Shown in pieces: positions 1-9,180 of a stretch of 64,000 bases of DNA. Within the stretch, counting starts at the first letter, position 1. Every line of letters begins with the position of its first letter. A model generated the notes under the pieces. That model searched no databases, was not told the DNA's origin, and saw nothing but the letters and a program-made list of their open reading frames with translations. The position numbers and the translations under genes are program-made. The DNA comes from JAZKFT01 sp963845495 (lineage in GTDB: Bacteria > Bacteroidota > Bacteroidia > Chitinophagales > Chitinophagaceae), in assembly GCA_963845495.1 (NCBI GenBank), contig CAWJTH010000224.1, positions 1 through 64,000 of the forward strand, given 5' to 3'.

Positions 1-2075
1 TGACAAGGAGGCCTTATATGTACCATTTGATGTGACATCGCAAGTTAGTGCTGGTGTAAACACTATCGGGGTCATGCTTGGGAATGGCATGTATTATATT
101 CCAAGGGAACGTTACCGCAAGTTTACAGGTGCGTTCGGATATCCCAAAATGAAGTGTTTGCTGGTACTCCAGTACCTGGATGGCCGGGAAGAACGGGTGG
201 TAAGTGATGAAAGCTGGAAAACGGCTCCCGGACCAATTACATTTTCAAGTATTTATGGTGGTGAAGACTTTGATGCACGGAAGGTACAAGCCGGTTGGGA
301 CCACCCGAATTTCGATGACCGGCTATGGAATTCTGCCGTCGTCCTAAAAGATTCGGTACAGTTGCATTCGCAAAAAGAGGAACCAGTCATGGTTATGGAC
401 AGTTTTGCAACCAAAAAAATAACGCATCCTAAACCCAACGTCTGGATCTATGATATGGGGCAAAATGCCTCCGGTATCCCGCAAATAACTTTGAGGGGAA
501 CGGGGGGGGCGGCAGTAAAAATTACCCCCGGAGAGTTATTAAGTGACAGTGGCCTGGTGACCCAACAAGCAACCGGAAGTCCCAGTTATTTTAATTACAC
601 CCTTAAGGGAAAGGGTATAGAAACCTGGCATCCGCAGTTTTCTTATTATGGTTTTCGGTATTTGCAGGTGGAAGGCGCTGAACCCGACACGATAAAAACG
701 AAGGGCGATTTGCCGGTAATAATAAAAATGCAAAGCTTTCACATCAGGAATAGTGCAAAGGTAGCTGGGCACTTTTATTGTTCTAACGAACTTTTCAATA
801 AAACGTTTAATCTGATCAACTGGGCCGTAAAAAGTAATATGGTGAGCATCCTGACCGATTGCCCGACCCGCGAAAAGCTGGGCTGGTTAGAACAGGACCA
901 TCTGATGGCTAATTCCATCCGTTATAATTACGATGTTATAAATCTTTTCCGCCAGGAGATCCAGGTTATGAAAGCCGCACAACTTGACAACGGAATGATC
1001 CCTGACATTGCCCCGGAGTATGTACGTTTTAATGGTGGTTTTCTGGATTCACCCGAATGGGGAAGCACAGCTGTTTTATTGCCCTGGTATTTGTACCAAT
1101 GGTATGGTGATAAAAGCGTATTGGAGGGAAGTTATGATATGATCAAGCGCTACGTGGACTATCTTTCATCGAAAGCAAAGGATCATATCGTGGATTATGG
1201 CTTAGGAGATTGGTTTGATATCGGGCCTAAAAATCCGGGTGTCGCTCAACTTACGCCTCTTGCCGTCACTGCAACGGCTTACTATTATTATGATACTAAA
1301 ATATTGGGGCAAATCGCACAATTATTGGGTAAACAGGCAGATGCCAAACAATACAAAGGACAGGCCTCGACGATAAAAAAGGCATACAATGACCGTTTTT
1401 TTAACATGAAAACAAACAATTATGCGACCGGCAGTCAAACGGCGAATTCGATATCGGTTTATATGGGCTTAACGACATTGGAAAACAAAAAAGCGGTAGT
1501 CGACAATATTGTAGCTGATGTACAGAAAAAATAATAACGCGATCACAGCAGGCGATATAGGGTTTCGTTATCTGCTGAAAGTACTGGCGGATGAAGGACG
1601 TTCAGATGTCATCTTTGATATGAACAGCCGTTCTAACGTGCCGGGATACGGTTATCAGTTGGCTCACGGCGCTACTTCGCTCACCGAGTCATGGCAGGCT
1701 TATCGTTTTGTATCCAATAATCATTTGATGCTGGGCCATCTGATGGAGTGGTTTTACAATGATCTCGCAGGTATTCAGTATCCGGATTCAACAGGTTCCG
1801 GGCATTTTAATATTAAGCCGCAGCCTGTTGGTGATGTTACCTTCGCACGAGCGGATTATGCTTCACCTTATGGTACAATAAAAAGTGACTGGCAGATCAA
1901 AGGCGATGTTTTTATGCTGAATGTTACGATTCCGACAAATACTTCCGCCAGAATTTATTTTCCCAAAGCATTTTCCAAAAACATTAGCGAGGGCGGTAAG
2001 ATAATTATCCGCTCCGGGCAATTGGCCATTGTGAAGGGCTCCGGCATCTACCATTTTAGCTCCGTATCGAAATGA
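1..2075 (+). pseudogene. GH78 alpha-L-rhamnosidase, copy 1 (5' cut by window edge, one frameshift)
   Basis: Family role: hydrolyses terminal alpha-L-rhamnose from plant polysaccharides, normally in the periplasm or at the outer membrane. The frame is open from base 2, so the gene begins before the window. It carries the GH78 six-hairpin core with the DCPTREKLGW signature (about bases 860-890) and a C-terminal beta-sandwich. It matches copy 2 (22855-25604) nearly codon for codon. The first frame stops at about 1533 (...VADVQKK, then TAA TAA); the second frame resumes as NNNAITAGDIGFRYLLK and runs to 2075. Reducing the A6 run after CAG to A5 restores QKNNNA, the equivalent of RKNNNA in copy 2. 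Either a frameshift mutation or a homopolymer sequencing error. A GH2 gene follows on the same strand. Confidence 0.9.
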
Positions 2076-2221
2076 TAGTATAACAAGCGGATTTCATGTC
2101 GATTAATTGCAGTTGTACAGTTTTTTTTAAAATATACCAATTTGTGTTACGTTGTGTTTCTGGAGACTATGATGAACCGATAACACATAATTACTTTATA
2201 ATATATTGTCTACAAACCAAA

Positions 2222-4642
2222 ATGAAAAAACTAATCTGCTCGTTTATCCTGATCAGTTTATCAGTTGTTGTGCATGCGCAAAGAGGGCGCTCGGTTTTGG
2301 ATTTTGATCAAAACTGGACGTTCAACCTGGGCGACGTACCCAACGGCCAAAACGTCGATCTTGATGATGCCAGCTGGCGAAAATTAAATTTACCGCATGA
2401 CTGGGGCATAGAAGGCGAGTTCAAAAAAGATAACCCGGCCACTGTGGAAGGCGGAGCTTTACCAGGCGGTATAGGCTGGTACCGTAAAACCTTTACCATC
2501 CCGCAAACGGATAAAGGCAAGTTAATCTATATTGCTTTTGACGGTGTGTATCAAAAAAGCAATGTTTGGATAAACGGCCATCATCTAGGTTATCGGCCAA
2601 ACGGTTATATCAGTTTCAGGTATGAACTTACACCGTATTTAAATTATGGCGGTAAAAATGTGATAGCTGTAAAAGCTGATAATTCTTTACAGCCAAATTC
2701 CCGGTGGTATTCCGGTTCGGGCATTTACCGTAATGTTTGGCTGATAAGCACCAACAAGATTGCCGTTGACCATTGGGGTACTTTTGTGACTACACGGAAT
2801 GTAAGCGCCGGCCATGCCGATGTCAACCTGAGCGTTAGCATAAAAAACGCGGCAGGCAATACCAAAATTGCCACTGTTGTCAGCAGCATTTATGCCAATG
2901 GCAAAATAGTAGCAAGCAAAACCCTTACAGGCGTTGGTTTAAAGGATACGGTTACTACAATAAGCCAAAGTTTCGGCATTGATAACCCGGTATTATGGTC
3001 GGTCAACAAACCGTTCCTGTATAAGGTACAAACCAAAATATTGGTGAATAATGTGGTGGTCGATCAGTATGAAACACCGCTTGGTATCCGTAATTTTAAT
3101 TTTGATGTAGATAAGGGCTTCAGCCTGAACGGTGTTCCCATGAAAATAAATGGCGTTTGCGAGCACCATGACCTGGGAGCCCTGGGCACGGCATTTAACG
3201 TGCACGCACTGGAAAGGCAGTTTAGAATATTAAAAGAAATGGGCGTTAACGCTATTCGCACTTCGCACAACCCACCCGCACCGGAGTTTTTAGACCTGGC
3301 AGACCGCATGGGCCTTATTATCATGGACGAAGCCTTTGACGTATGGCAGGTTGGTAAAAGCCCTAAATTTGACTATCATCTTTTCTTTGATGAATGGCAC
3401 AAACGTGATCTGACAGATCAGGTACTGCGGGACAGGAACCACCCTTCGGTGGTGATATGGAGCATCGGCAATGAAATACCCGAGCAAAGGGATACCAGCG
3501 CGGTACGTATAGCCCGCGAACTTACCGGCATTATCCACGGACTGGATACCACGAGACCGATCACTACCGCAAATAACGAACCTGAACCTGGCAATAAAAT
3601 TGTTGAATCGGGCGCTATCGACCTGTTGGGCTACAATTACCGTAATTGGGAACTGGCCACTTTCCAGAAGGACTACCCCGGTAAAAAATTCATTGGTACC
3701 GAAACTGTTTCGGCGCTGGAAAGCCGTGGTGTCTATAATACTTCGCCCGATACCCTTCAACGGTGGCCGGGAGAAGCGGTAGTTAATGGTAAAAAGGTGA
3801 GAAGGCCCATGAATGCCGATAATACCGTTAATGCTTATGATAATATTTCGGCACCCTGGGGCTCTACCCACGAGGAAGCCTGGAAAATATATAAAAAGCA
3901 TGCTTTTCTATCAGGCCAGTTCATCTGGACCGGATTTGATTATATCGGCGAACCATGGCCTTACCAATGGCCGTCCCGCAGTTCATACTTCGGGATAGTG
4001 GATCTGGCCGGCTTCCCGAAGGATGTTTATTATATGTACCAGGGCGAATGGACCAATAAAACGGTGCTACACCTATTACCGCACTGGAACTGGGAAGCTG
4101 GTAAAGTAGTTGATGTTTGGGCCTATTACAGTAATGCCGATGAGGTCGAGCTGTTCTTGAACGGCAAATCATTGGGTACAAGATCAAAACAGGGCGACAG
4201 TCTGCACATTGCCTGGAAGGTAAACTATGAGCCGGGTACCTTAAAGGCCGTATCTCGCAAAAATGGCAAAGTTGTGCTGACTACCGAAGTTAAAACCGCG
4301 GGCGCACCGGCCAAGATAGAACTAAGTGCCGACAGGAGCAGCATACGTGCAAACGATCACGACCTGTCTTTTATCACCGTTAAAATTGTGGACAAGGATG
4401 GCATAATGGTACCTGATGCTGATAATGATGTCAGTTTCAAACTATCAGGGGCCGACAGCTTCCTGGCAGGTGTCGATAATGGAAGCCAGACCAGCCACGA
4501 ACCGTTCAAAGCCGATCATCGTAAAGCATTCAATGGGTTGGCCCTGGCAATTATCGGCGCTAAAAATAAACCGGGTATGGTAACCATAACAGCAACGGCC
4601 GATGGCCTGCCCTCTGCATCGTTGCCAATTAATATTAAATAA
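2222..4642 (+). CDS. GH2 family beta-galactosidase-like enzyme, secreted
   Basis: A complete 806-residue exo-acting glycosidase. ATG 2222 is preferred over the longer upstream frame because it opens a clean signal peptide (MKKLICSFILISLSVVVHAQ). Domains in order: GH2 sugar-binding sandwich (LPHDWGIEG, GWYRKTF, NSRWYSGSGIYRNVW), immunoglobulin-like sandwich, TIM barrel with acid/base Glu418 in WSIGNE and nucleophile Glu494 in GTETVSA, then C-terminal Ig-like domains. It resembles the GH2 at 32924-35419 closely (roughly 60% by eye), so the two are paralogues serving different PULs. It lies 3' of the GH78 gene in the same direction and is probably co-transcribed. The exact sugar (galactose versus another beta-linked residue) cannot be fixed from sequence alone. 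Confidence 0.9.
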   Translation: MKKLICSFILISLSVVVHAQRGRSVLDFDQNWTFNLGDVPNGQNVDLDDASWRKLNLPHDWGIEGEFKKDNPATVEGGALPGGIGWYRKTFTIPQTDKGKLIYIAFDGVYQKSNVWINGHHLGYRPNGYISFRYELTPYLNYGGKNVIAVKADNSLQPNSRWYSGSGIYRNVWLISTNKIAVDHWGTFVTTRNVSAGHADVNLSVSIKNAAGNTKIATVVSSIYANGKIVASKTLTGVGLKDTVTTISQSFGIDNPVLWSVNKPFLYKVQTKILVNNVVVDQYETPLGIRNFNFDVDKGFSLNGVPMKINGVCEHHDLGALGTAFNVHALERQFRILKEMGVNAIRTSHNPPAPEFLDLADRMGLIIMDEAFDVWQVGKSPKFDYHLFFDEWHKRDLTDQVLRDRNHPSVVIWSIGNEIPEQRDTSAVRIARELTGIIHGLDTTRPITTANNEPEPGNKIVESGAIDLLGYNYRNWELATFQKDYPGKKFIGTETVSALESRGVYNTSPDTLQRWPGEAVVNGKKVRRPMNADNTVNAYDNISAPWGSTHEEAWKIYKKHAFLSGQFIWTGFDYIGEPWPYQWPSRSSYFGIVDLAGFPKDVYYMYQGEWTNKTVLHLLPHWNWEAGKVVDVWAYYSNADEVELFLNGKSLGTRSKQGDSLHIAWKVNYEPGTLKAVSRKNGKVVLTTEVKTAGAPAKIELSADRSSIRANDHDLSFITVKIVDKDGIMVPDADNDVSFKLSGADSFLAGVDNGSQTSHEPFKADHRKAFNGLALAIIGAKNKPGMVTITATADGLPSASLPINIK

Positions 4643-5010
4643 AACAATCGGTTATAAAAACACTTTCTGTTTATCACTACATATGGCTCGATTTACTTTG
4701 TAACGGAACCTGAAGTTTCTGTGACCGTAACATTTATTACCTGCAAGGGCAAAACAGCCCACAAGTCTAGCGTTACAAAAACAAGTATTATTTGTAAACT
4801 CAAGCAGCTTAACTTGACCAACAATCATTCCAGGTTAAAACTATTGGTCAGTTAATTAGAAAATATGAGGAAGACCTTTACCTAACCTTCAAATTAAAAA
4901 CGAGTTTTTAAATAATTATTAAAGTATAAAGCCAGGATATTAATCAATAAAACGCAATGACAGAATGGCCTCCTATAATTTAACTGTAATCTCGTTTCAA
5001 ATAACTTTTT
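4643..5010. other. AT-rich intergenic region, no gene seen
   Basis: Between the GH2 stop and the recombinase remnant I see no convincing reading frame, terminator hairpin or RNA. The stretch is probably part of the scar left by the element represented at 5011-5416. Confidence 0.5.
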
Positions 5011-5243
5011 CTATATCAAAACAGCGTTGATAGCATTAGTAATGATGCTATCCTCAATATCATCTAGATATATACGTGTTTGTCCTTGGGTCTCGTGGCC
5101 CATAGCTTCCTGAATAATTTAATACCAACATTTCCTTCATTTAAGTGGCTGGCAAAGCCATGTCTAAGTGCTTTAGACGTAAACACCTTGTACCATCCTA
5201 TTGCTTCGGCTATTGCTTTTGAATCTTCATTAAAATCTTTTAT
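5011..5243 (-). pseudogene. Tyrosine recombinase (integrase) C-terminal remnant
   Basis: Reading the minus strand gives a fragment with SKALRHGFASHLNEGN, the ALRH-G-FASHL box of phage-type integrases (catalytic Arg of box II). After a one-base frame change it continues IQEAMGHETQGQTRIYLDD, the LGH...T-R-IY segment that contains the second catalytic His and the Tyr nucleophile. The N-terminal and central domains are missing. The piece ends at TAG 5013. This is a scar of an integrative element inserted between the GH2 and GH42 genes; it cannot be functional. Which element family it came from is not visible. Confidence 0.75.
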
Positions 5244-5245
5244 TG

Positions 5246-5416
5246 CTTTGCAGCGAAGGCAATACCGAGCAGATAGAACTGTTGATGCTGAACAAAAAGG
5301 AAATTAGGGTAGCACAATACCTAACGGAACTGCCGAGCAAAGAGTGGTTTGCGGATAGGCTGCACAGGGCGCTGGAGATACCAAAAAGGAATTTACCTGA
5401 TAGTCCTAATAAATAG
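5246..5416 (+). pseudogene. C-terminal fragment of an unidentified protein
   Basis: A plus-strand frame without a start codon encodes about 56 residues ending at TAG 5416, including NKKEIRVAQYLTELPSKEW and RLHRALEIPKRNLPD. The composition looks like genuine protein, but I do not recognise the family. It abuts the integrase remnant head to head, so it may be another scrap of the same mobile element. Low certainty that it was ever a gene of its own. Confidence 0.35.
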
Positions 5417-5472
5417 TAACTTTTGATTAGGGCTTCTTCCCTACTGGTATTAAATTAGCCGTAAGATGTCTG

Positions 5473-5520
5473 CTTAACATACGCCAGATTATAGACAGGT
5501 TATAATTTATTGATTTTTAA
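5473..5520 (+). repeat. Dispersed ~45-nt repeat, copy A
   Basis: Begins CTTAACATACGCCAGATTAT and contains the core TTATAGACAGGTTATAAT followed by TTATTGATTTTT. The same arrangement recurs at about 49337, 50498, 53117, 56506 and 57120. This copy sits just past the mobile-element scar and before the 3' end of the GH42 gene. Confidence 0.6.
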
Positions 5521-5643
5521 CTAATTATTACGGTTTTTAAAGATTTTTCGGTAAAATTCATGTTAATCGCCTAATGTTTGATCTGAAAAAGGGATATCAA
5601 AAATTTGCTTATAAGATCTAAAATTTGCCGATTCATGATTTTG

Positions 5644-7716
5644 TTATTGTTCTTCAATAATCTTAAAACCCCAGGGTTCCAGTTCAACCGCACCGTTTTT
5701 AATAATGGCTTGGCCAGATAGCAACTCTTTACCGTTTCCAAAAGGATAATTGACAGTGGCCGATCTAGCCGCATAATTGAAAAGATAACAGATGGTTTTG
5801 CCTTTATCGTTTGTACCTGTTTTTGTAATAATTGGGAAAGTTAGTTTTTGTGCATCACCCCAAATCCCTGCTTTTTTTACCACATCTTCCATCACTTTGC
5901 CCATCAGTTCGTTTGTCGGTAAAAAGCCGATGTAAGTGGCCATGCCTTTTCCAAATCTGTTTTGGGTAATGGCTGCATATTTGCCCCAAACGGGATGGTC
6001 GTAATAGGCCAACACATTTGCGGTGGTGGGTGTTATCAGTTCCATCCAATAACCTACTCGATTGTTAGCGTTGCCCACACCAAACGGATCGTTTTTCAAC
6101 GACACGTTTTGCGGGATTGTAAACTCATCGTAATAAATACCGCATGCTTCACCGATGATGCCGGGTTGCTTGCTGGTGCGCACCTTTACGTTCTGGTCAG
6201 AGAAACCGCTTTTGAACGTGTACACGATATGGCCACCGTTCTTTACAAAACGGTTCAATCTTTCCAACAAACTGTCTGGTGCAGCATACAGCGCTGGCAC
6301 TACGAGCAGCTTGTAATTTTCAATGCTGTTACTAGTCGGATCAACAAAATCAACGCCTACGTTCATGCGGTATAATGCGTCGTAATTTCGTCGCAATATG
6401 TCGTTGTAATCTTCGCCGGCAGGTTTAAAAGTGTTATAGGCAGTTAGTGCTTCGTTGCTAAAAAGGATGGCCACCTCGTTTTTCTTTTTCAGGTTAATAA
6501 GATCGGGGCTTAGACGCTCAAAATCTTTACCGATAGTTTTTACTTCCTTGTAGATTTCGTTCGGTTCAAGATCGTGGCTCAACACACCTTTCCAATAGGT
6601 TTCCGCCGAATTGTGGATGGAATGCCAGTGCCAATATTCCACCATGTTTGCACCCGACGCCAAATGGCTGAAAGCCTGCAACCGCAACTGTCCGGGATAG
6701 GGCGTCCATTGCGGGAAGCCTTGCGCCTCGGTTTCCATCAACAAATAATTTTTACCAGCCTTCATGCTCCGGGCTACATCGCCGCCAAAAGAAATCTCTG
6801 TACCCGTGAGCGCATCTTGAGAGGGATGGTAAATGTCCACTCCTGCAATATCCAACGCTTTTGCCGCCGCAAAATGGTCCACTTCCGGTTGGATACCATA
6901 CGTAAACCCGCGCCAGCCAAAATCAAAATTTTGGGTGATAAACTGGTCAGGCCGTTTATATTCCCGTACGATGCTGGCCTGCCACATCAGAAAATCCGTG
7001 ACCAGTTTGCGCTGGAACTTGGCGAACTCTGCATTTTGGCTGGCGTTGATGGAACCTGTCATGGAAGGGAAATCTTCCCAGGCATTGATGCGGTTGCTCC
7101 AATAATCCAGTCCAAAGGCACGGTTGACACTGTCCAAAGTGACAAATTTCGTTTTCATATAACCGACAAACTGCTTTTGCACGTCGGGGCCGGCCGTGCC
7201 GTACGCCTTTGTTTCATTGTCTACCTGGTAACCGATAATGGCGGGGTGGTCTTTTATATGTTCCAGCATCTTGCGGATGATCCGTTCTGCATGGAAAAGG
7301 TAGTGTTTGTTGGTGATGTCCATGTTCTGGCGGACGCCGTAGCGGTTCGGGCCACGGTCGGTAATGGCCAACACATCCGGGTATTTGCGCATCAACCACG
7401 TTGGCACCGCATAGGTTGGCGTGCCGATAATAACGTGGATGCCCGCTTTGTGCATGGCATTCAATACCCGGTCGACATGGCTGAAATCAAAAACACCGTC
7501 CTGCGGTTCTTCCGTGCCCCAGGTGCTTTCGGCAATCCGAACCACGTTTATTCCCGCTTCCTTCATCATCTGCACGTCCTTGTCCAGGCGTTCATACGGC
7601 ATGTATTCGTCGTAATAGGCGACACCGTATAAAAGCTGTTTCATTTTTGGCTGACCGATCGTGGACTGTATCAAACAAAACAGCAGTACGACGTTTATAA
7701 ATTTTAGCATGGACAT
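5644..7716 (-). CDS. GH42 beta-galactosidase, secreted
   Basis: A complete 690-residue clan GH-A enzyme that releases beta-galactose. A signal peptide (MLKFINVVLLFCLIQSTIGQ) precedes the barrel start LLYGVAYYDEYMP. The acid/base is Glu168 in GYQVDNETKAYG and the nucleophile lies in LLMETEAQGF (Glu328 by position). The middle (about residues 390-600) is the flavodoxin-like trimerisation domain, followed by a small C-terminal beta domain. The length is normal for secreted Bacteroidota members. It is transcribed alone on the minus strand, convergent with the mobile-element scar, and upstream lies a small ORF and a broken GntR-type regulator. Substrate class (pectic or arabinogalactan galactose) is inferred from the rhamnosidases nearby. 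Confidence 0.9.
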   Translation of the reverse strand: MSMLKFINVVLLFCLIQSTIGQPKMKQLLYGVAYYDEYMPYERLDKDVQMMKEAGINVVRIAESTWGTEEPQDGVFDFSHVDRVLNAMHKAGIHVIIGTPTYAVPTWLMRKYPDVLAITDRGPNRYGVRQNMDITNKHYLFHAERIIRKMLEHIKDHPAIIGYQVDNETKAYGTAGPDVQKQFVGYMKTKFVTLDSVNRAFGLDYWSNRINAWEDFPSMTGSINASQNAEFAKFQRKLVTDFLMWQASIVREYKRPDQFITQNFDFGWRGFTYGIQPEVDHFAAAKALDIAGVDIYHPSQDALTGTEISFGGDVARSMKAGKNYLLMETEAQGFPQWTPYPGQLRLQAFSHLASGANMVEYWHWHSIHNSAETYWKGVLSHDLEPNEIYKEVKTIGKDFERLSPDLINLKKKNEVAILFSNEALTAYNTFKPAGEDYNDILRRNYDALYRMNVGVDFVDPTSNSIENYKLLVVPALYAAPDSLLERLNRFVKNGGHIVYTFKSGFSDQNVKVRTSKQPGIIGEACGIYYDEFTIPQNVSLKNDPFGVGNANNRVGYWMELITPTTANVLAYYDHPVWGKYAAITQNRFGKGMATYIGFLPTNELMGKVMEDVVKKAGIWGDAQKLTFPIITKTGTNDKGKTICYLFNYAARSATVNYPFGNGKELLSGQAIIKNGAVELEPWGFKIIEEQ

Positions 7717-7984
7717 AGTTTAGGGCAATTTTACGCACTTAAATTGGAATTGATCTGAATGTAAAATAGCGTGGCTACAGTGAAATATTTTTTTGACTAA
7801 TATCACAATTAGGTATCATACAAGTATTTACTATTCTTTAACGATGTTATACGCCGTGGCATCTTCAAACCTCATAATATTTGCAATATCATTCAACTTT
7901 TGATTTAACATGGAAAGCAATCAGGGTCCAGATTGTTTTTGGTGCCATAACCTTTAACATACTTGTCAAAGTGGCTCCCTTTTG

Positions 7985-8230
7985 CTAAAGATCAACCTTA
8001 ATAGTCTTAATTTTTCCCTTTTCTTTTAATTCTTCATAATTTTCCGAGGTCAGTGTCCTTGTCGAACCGCTGAGCTTCCCACTATAAAAACCATATCGTG
8101 TCCTTCGCGTTTCTCTAATGCTTATCATTTTTTCTTTTGAAACGGCCCGATTAATGGCCAAAAGGTTTTTAATTTCCCTGTCCCCTGCCACAGTAAAAGT
8201 ATTTTTTGCCTTTATTGGCTTTTGTTTCAT
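7985..8230 (-). CDS. Small basic hypothetical protein
   Basis: An 81-residue frame, ATG at 8230, rich in Lys and Arg (MKQKPIKAKNTF at the start; GKIKTIKVDL at the end). I do not recognise a family; no membrane segment or signal peptide is visible. It lies directly downstream of the broken GntR-type gene and upstream of GH42 on the same strand. The regular composition makes it more likely a real small gene than chance, but this is weakly supported. Confidence 0.4.
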   Translation of the reverse strand: MKQKPIKAKNTFTVAGDREIKNLLAINRAVSKEKMISIRETRRTRYGFYSGKLSGSTRTLTSENYEELKEKGKIKTIKVDL

Positions 8231-8310
8231 TCCGGCTTTTGTTGTCTGCTCAATTATATTAAAAACTTTTTTTCAACTGTCTTTTTCCTGCATCGTGATG
8301 TGTACCCGGT

Positions 8311-9040
8311 TTAAATGCCGCAGAATATAGCGTAATTTAAAGTGGAGGTTCCATGTAAAACCAAATCACAATGAATCCCCTTTATCATCTTAAAAGGATT
8401 TTTTATCTGTTTACACGTACGGTTTAAAATAAGTTCGGCGGCCGTTTCACCCATCAACTCAAAATCGGCAGTGATAATGGTGATACCCAACAGTTCTTTT
8501 AGTACCGTTTCGTTAAATGAAATAATCCCTACATCATCTCCTAACGTTAATCCGAATTTCGGATCAACTTGACCAAAAATGCGAGATTTTCTTCTAATGT
8601 AAGTATGTAGACTATGCCTTTTGAAAGTGTAATATTGCTTACATCATCTGTGATCTGGAAATCCATTTTATACTCATCATAAAAATTTTTTGTGCCTACT
8701 AAAATATCAATTGGATGGTTGATAATTTCTGGAAAAATAATGTTGATGGATGTATACTTTTCCAGCAGTTCAATGCCGGATTCAAGTGCATCGTAAATGC
8801 CCTGCTCAAAATCCTGATAAACCGACATATGGCTTGGCAACCCTTGGATGTCTTTATCTAACAATATCAGCCCATCAGTTGGAATTTTCCCAATCTCTTC
8901 TAAATAATCCGATGCTCTGGTTTTATTTAAAAAGTGTGGCTGCCACGCTCTATCCTTACAACAATAAATTGCCTATCTCCTGGCAGATCGTAGTTGGACC
9001 AATTGAGCCAAAATGCGTTTTTTTTCTTAATTTTTGAACC
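8311..9040 (-). pseudogene. GntR-type regulator, sugar-binding domain only, frameshifted
   Basis: The minus strand encodes a periplasmic-binding-protein-like effector domain of the kind attached to GntR/LacI regulators in Bacteroidota: TDGLILLDKDIQGLPSHMS, then LALVKLI-like helices, then LGDDVGIISFNETVLKELLG and FELMGETAAELIL, ending at TAA 8311. The C-terminal third is in a different frame; adding one base in the AAA run near 8560 joins the halves. Further upstream the frame is again broken and no N-terminal winged-helix DNA-binding domain is found before the SusD gene, so the regulator is headless. It was probably a local controller of the neighbouring galactosidase or SusCD genes. Confidence 0.6.
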
Positions 9041-9131
9041 ATTCCTTATTAAATCAAAAAGAATAAATTAAAACCAGGGCACGTTTAAAGCGAGTAATGG
9101 AAACCATATTTAGATTTTAAAACATTTCAAA

Positions 9132-9166
9132 ATAAATAAAGCCAGGTCAGCGCTGGCTTTATTTAT
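9132..9166 (-). terminator. Rho-independent terminator after SusD (bidirectional form)
   Basis: A perfect 14-bp inverted repeat, ATAAATAAAGCCAG and CTGGCTTTATTTAT, with a 7-nt loop lies 14 bases past the SusD stop. A/T tracts flank both sides, so it can terminate in either direction. Confidence 0.85.
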
Positions 9167-9180
9167 AGATTAATGCATCA

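Noticed and set aside
1518..1540. Programmed ribosomal frameshift at the A6 run of the first GH78 gene
   Set aside because: An A6 run can slip, but no stimulatory structure is obvious, the second copy needs no shift here, and many other genes in the window have similar one-base breaks.
3290..3901. 203-codon minus-strand frame inside the GH2 gene
   Set aside because: Shadow of a conserved TIM-barrel coding region; no family features.
6574..7632. 352-codon open frame on the plus strand inside the GH42 gene
   Set aside because: It is fully antisense to a gene with clear catalytic motifs; the translation has no recognisable domain and is a product of codon bias.
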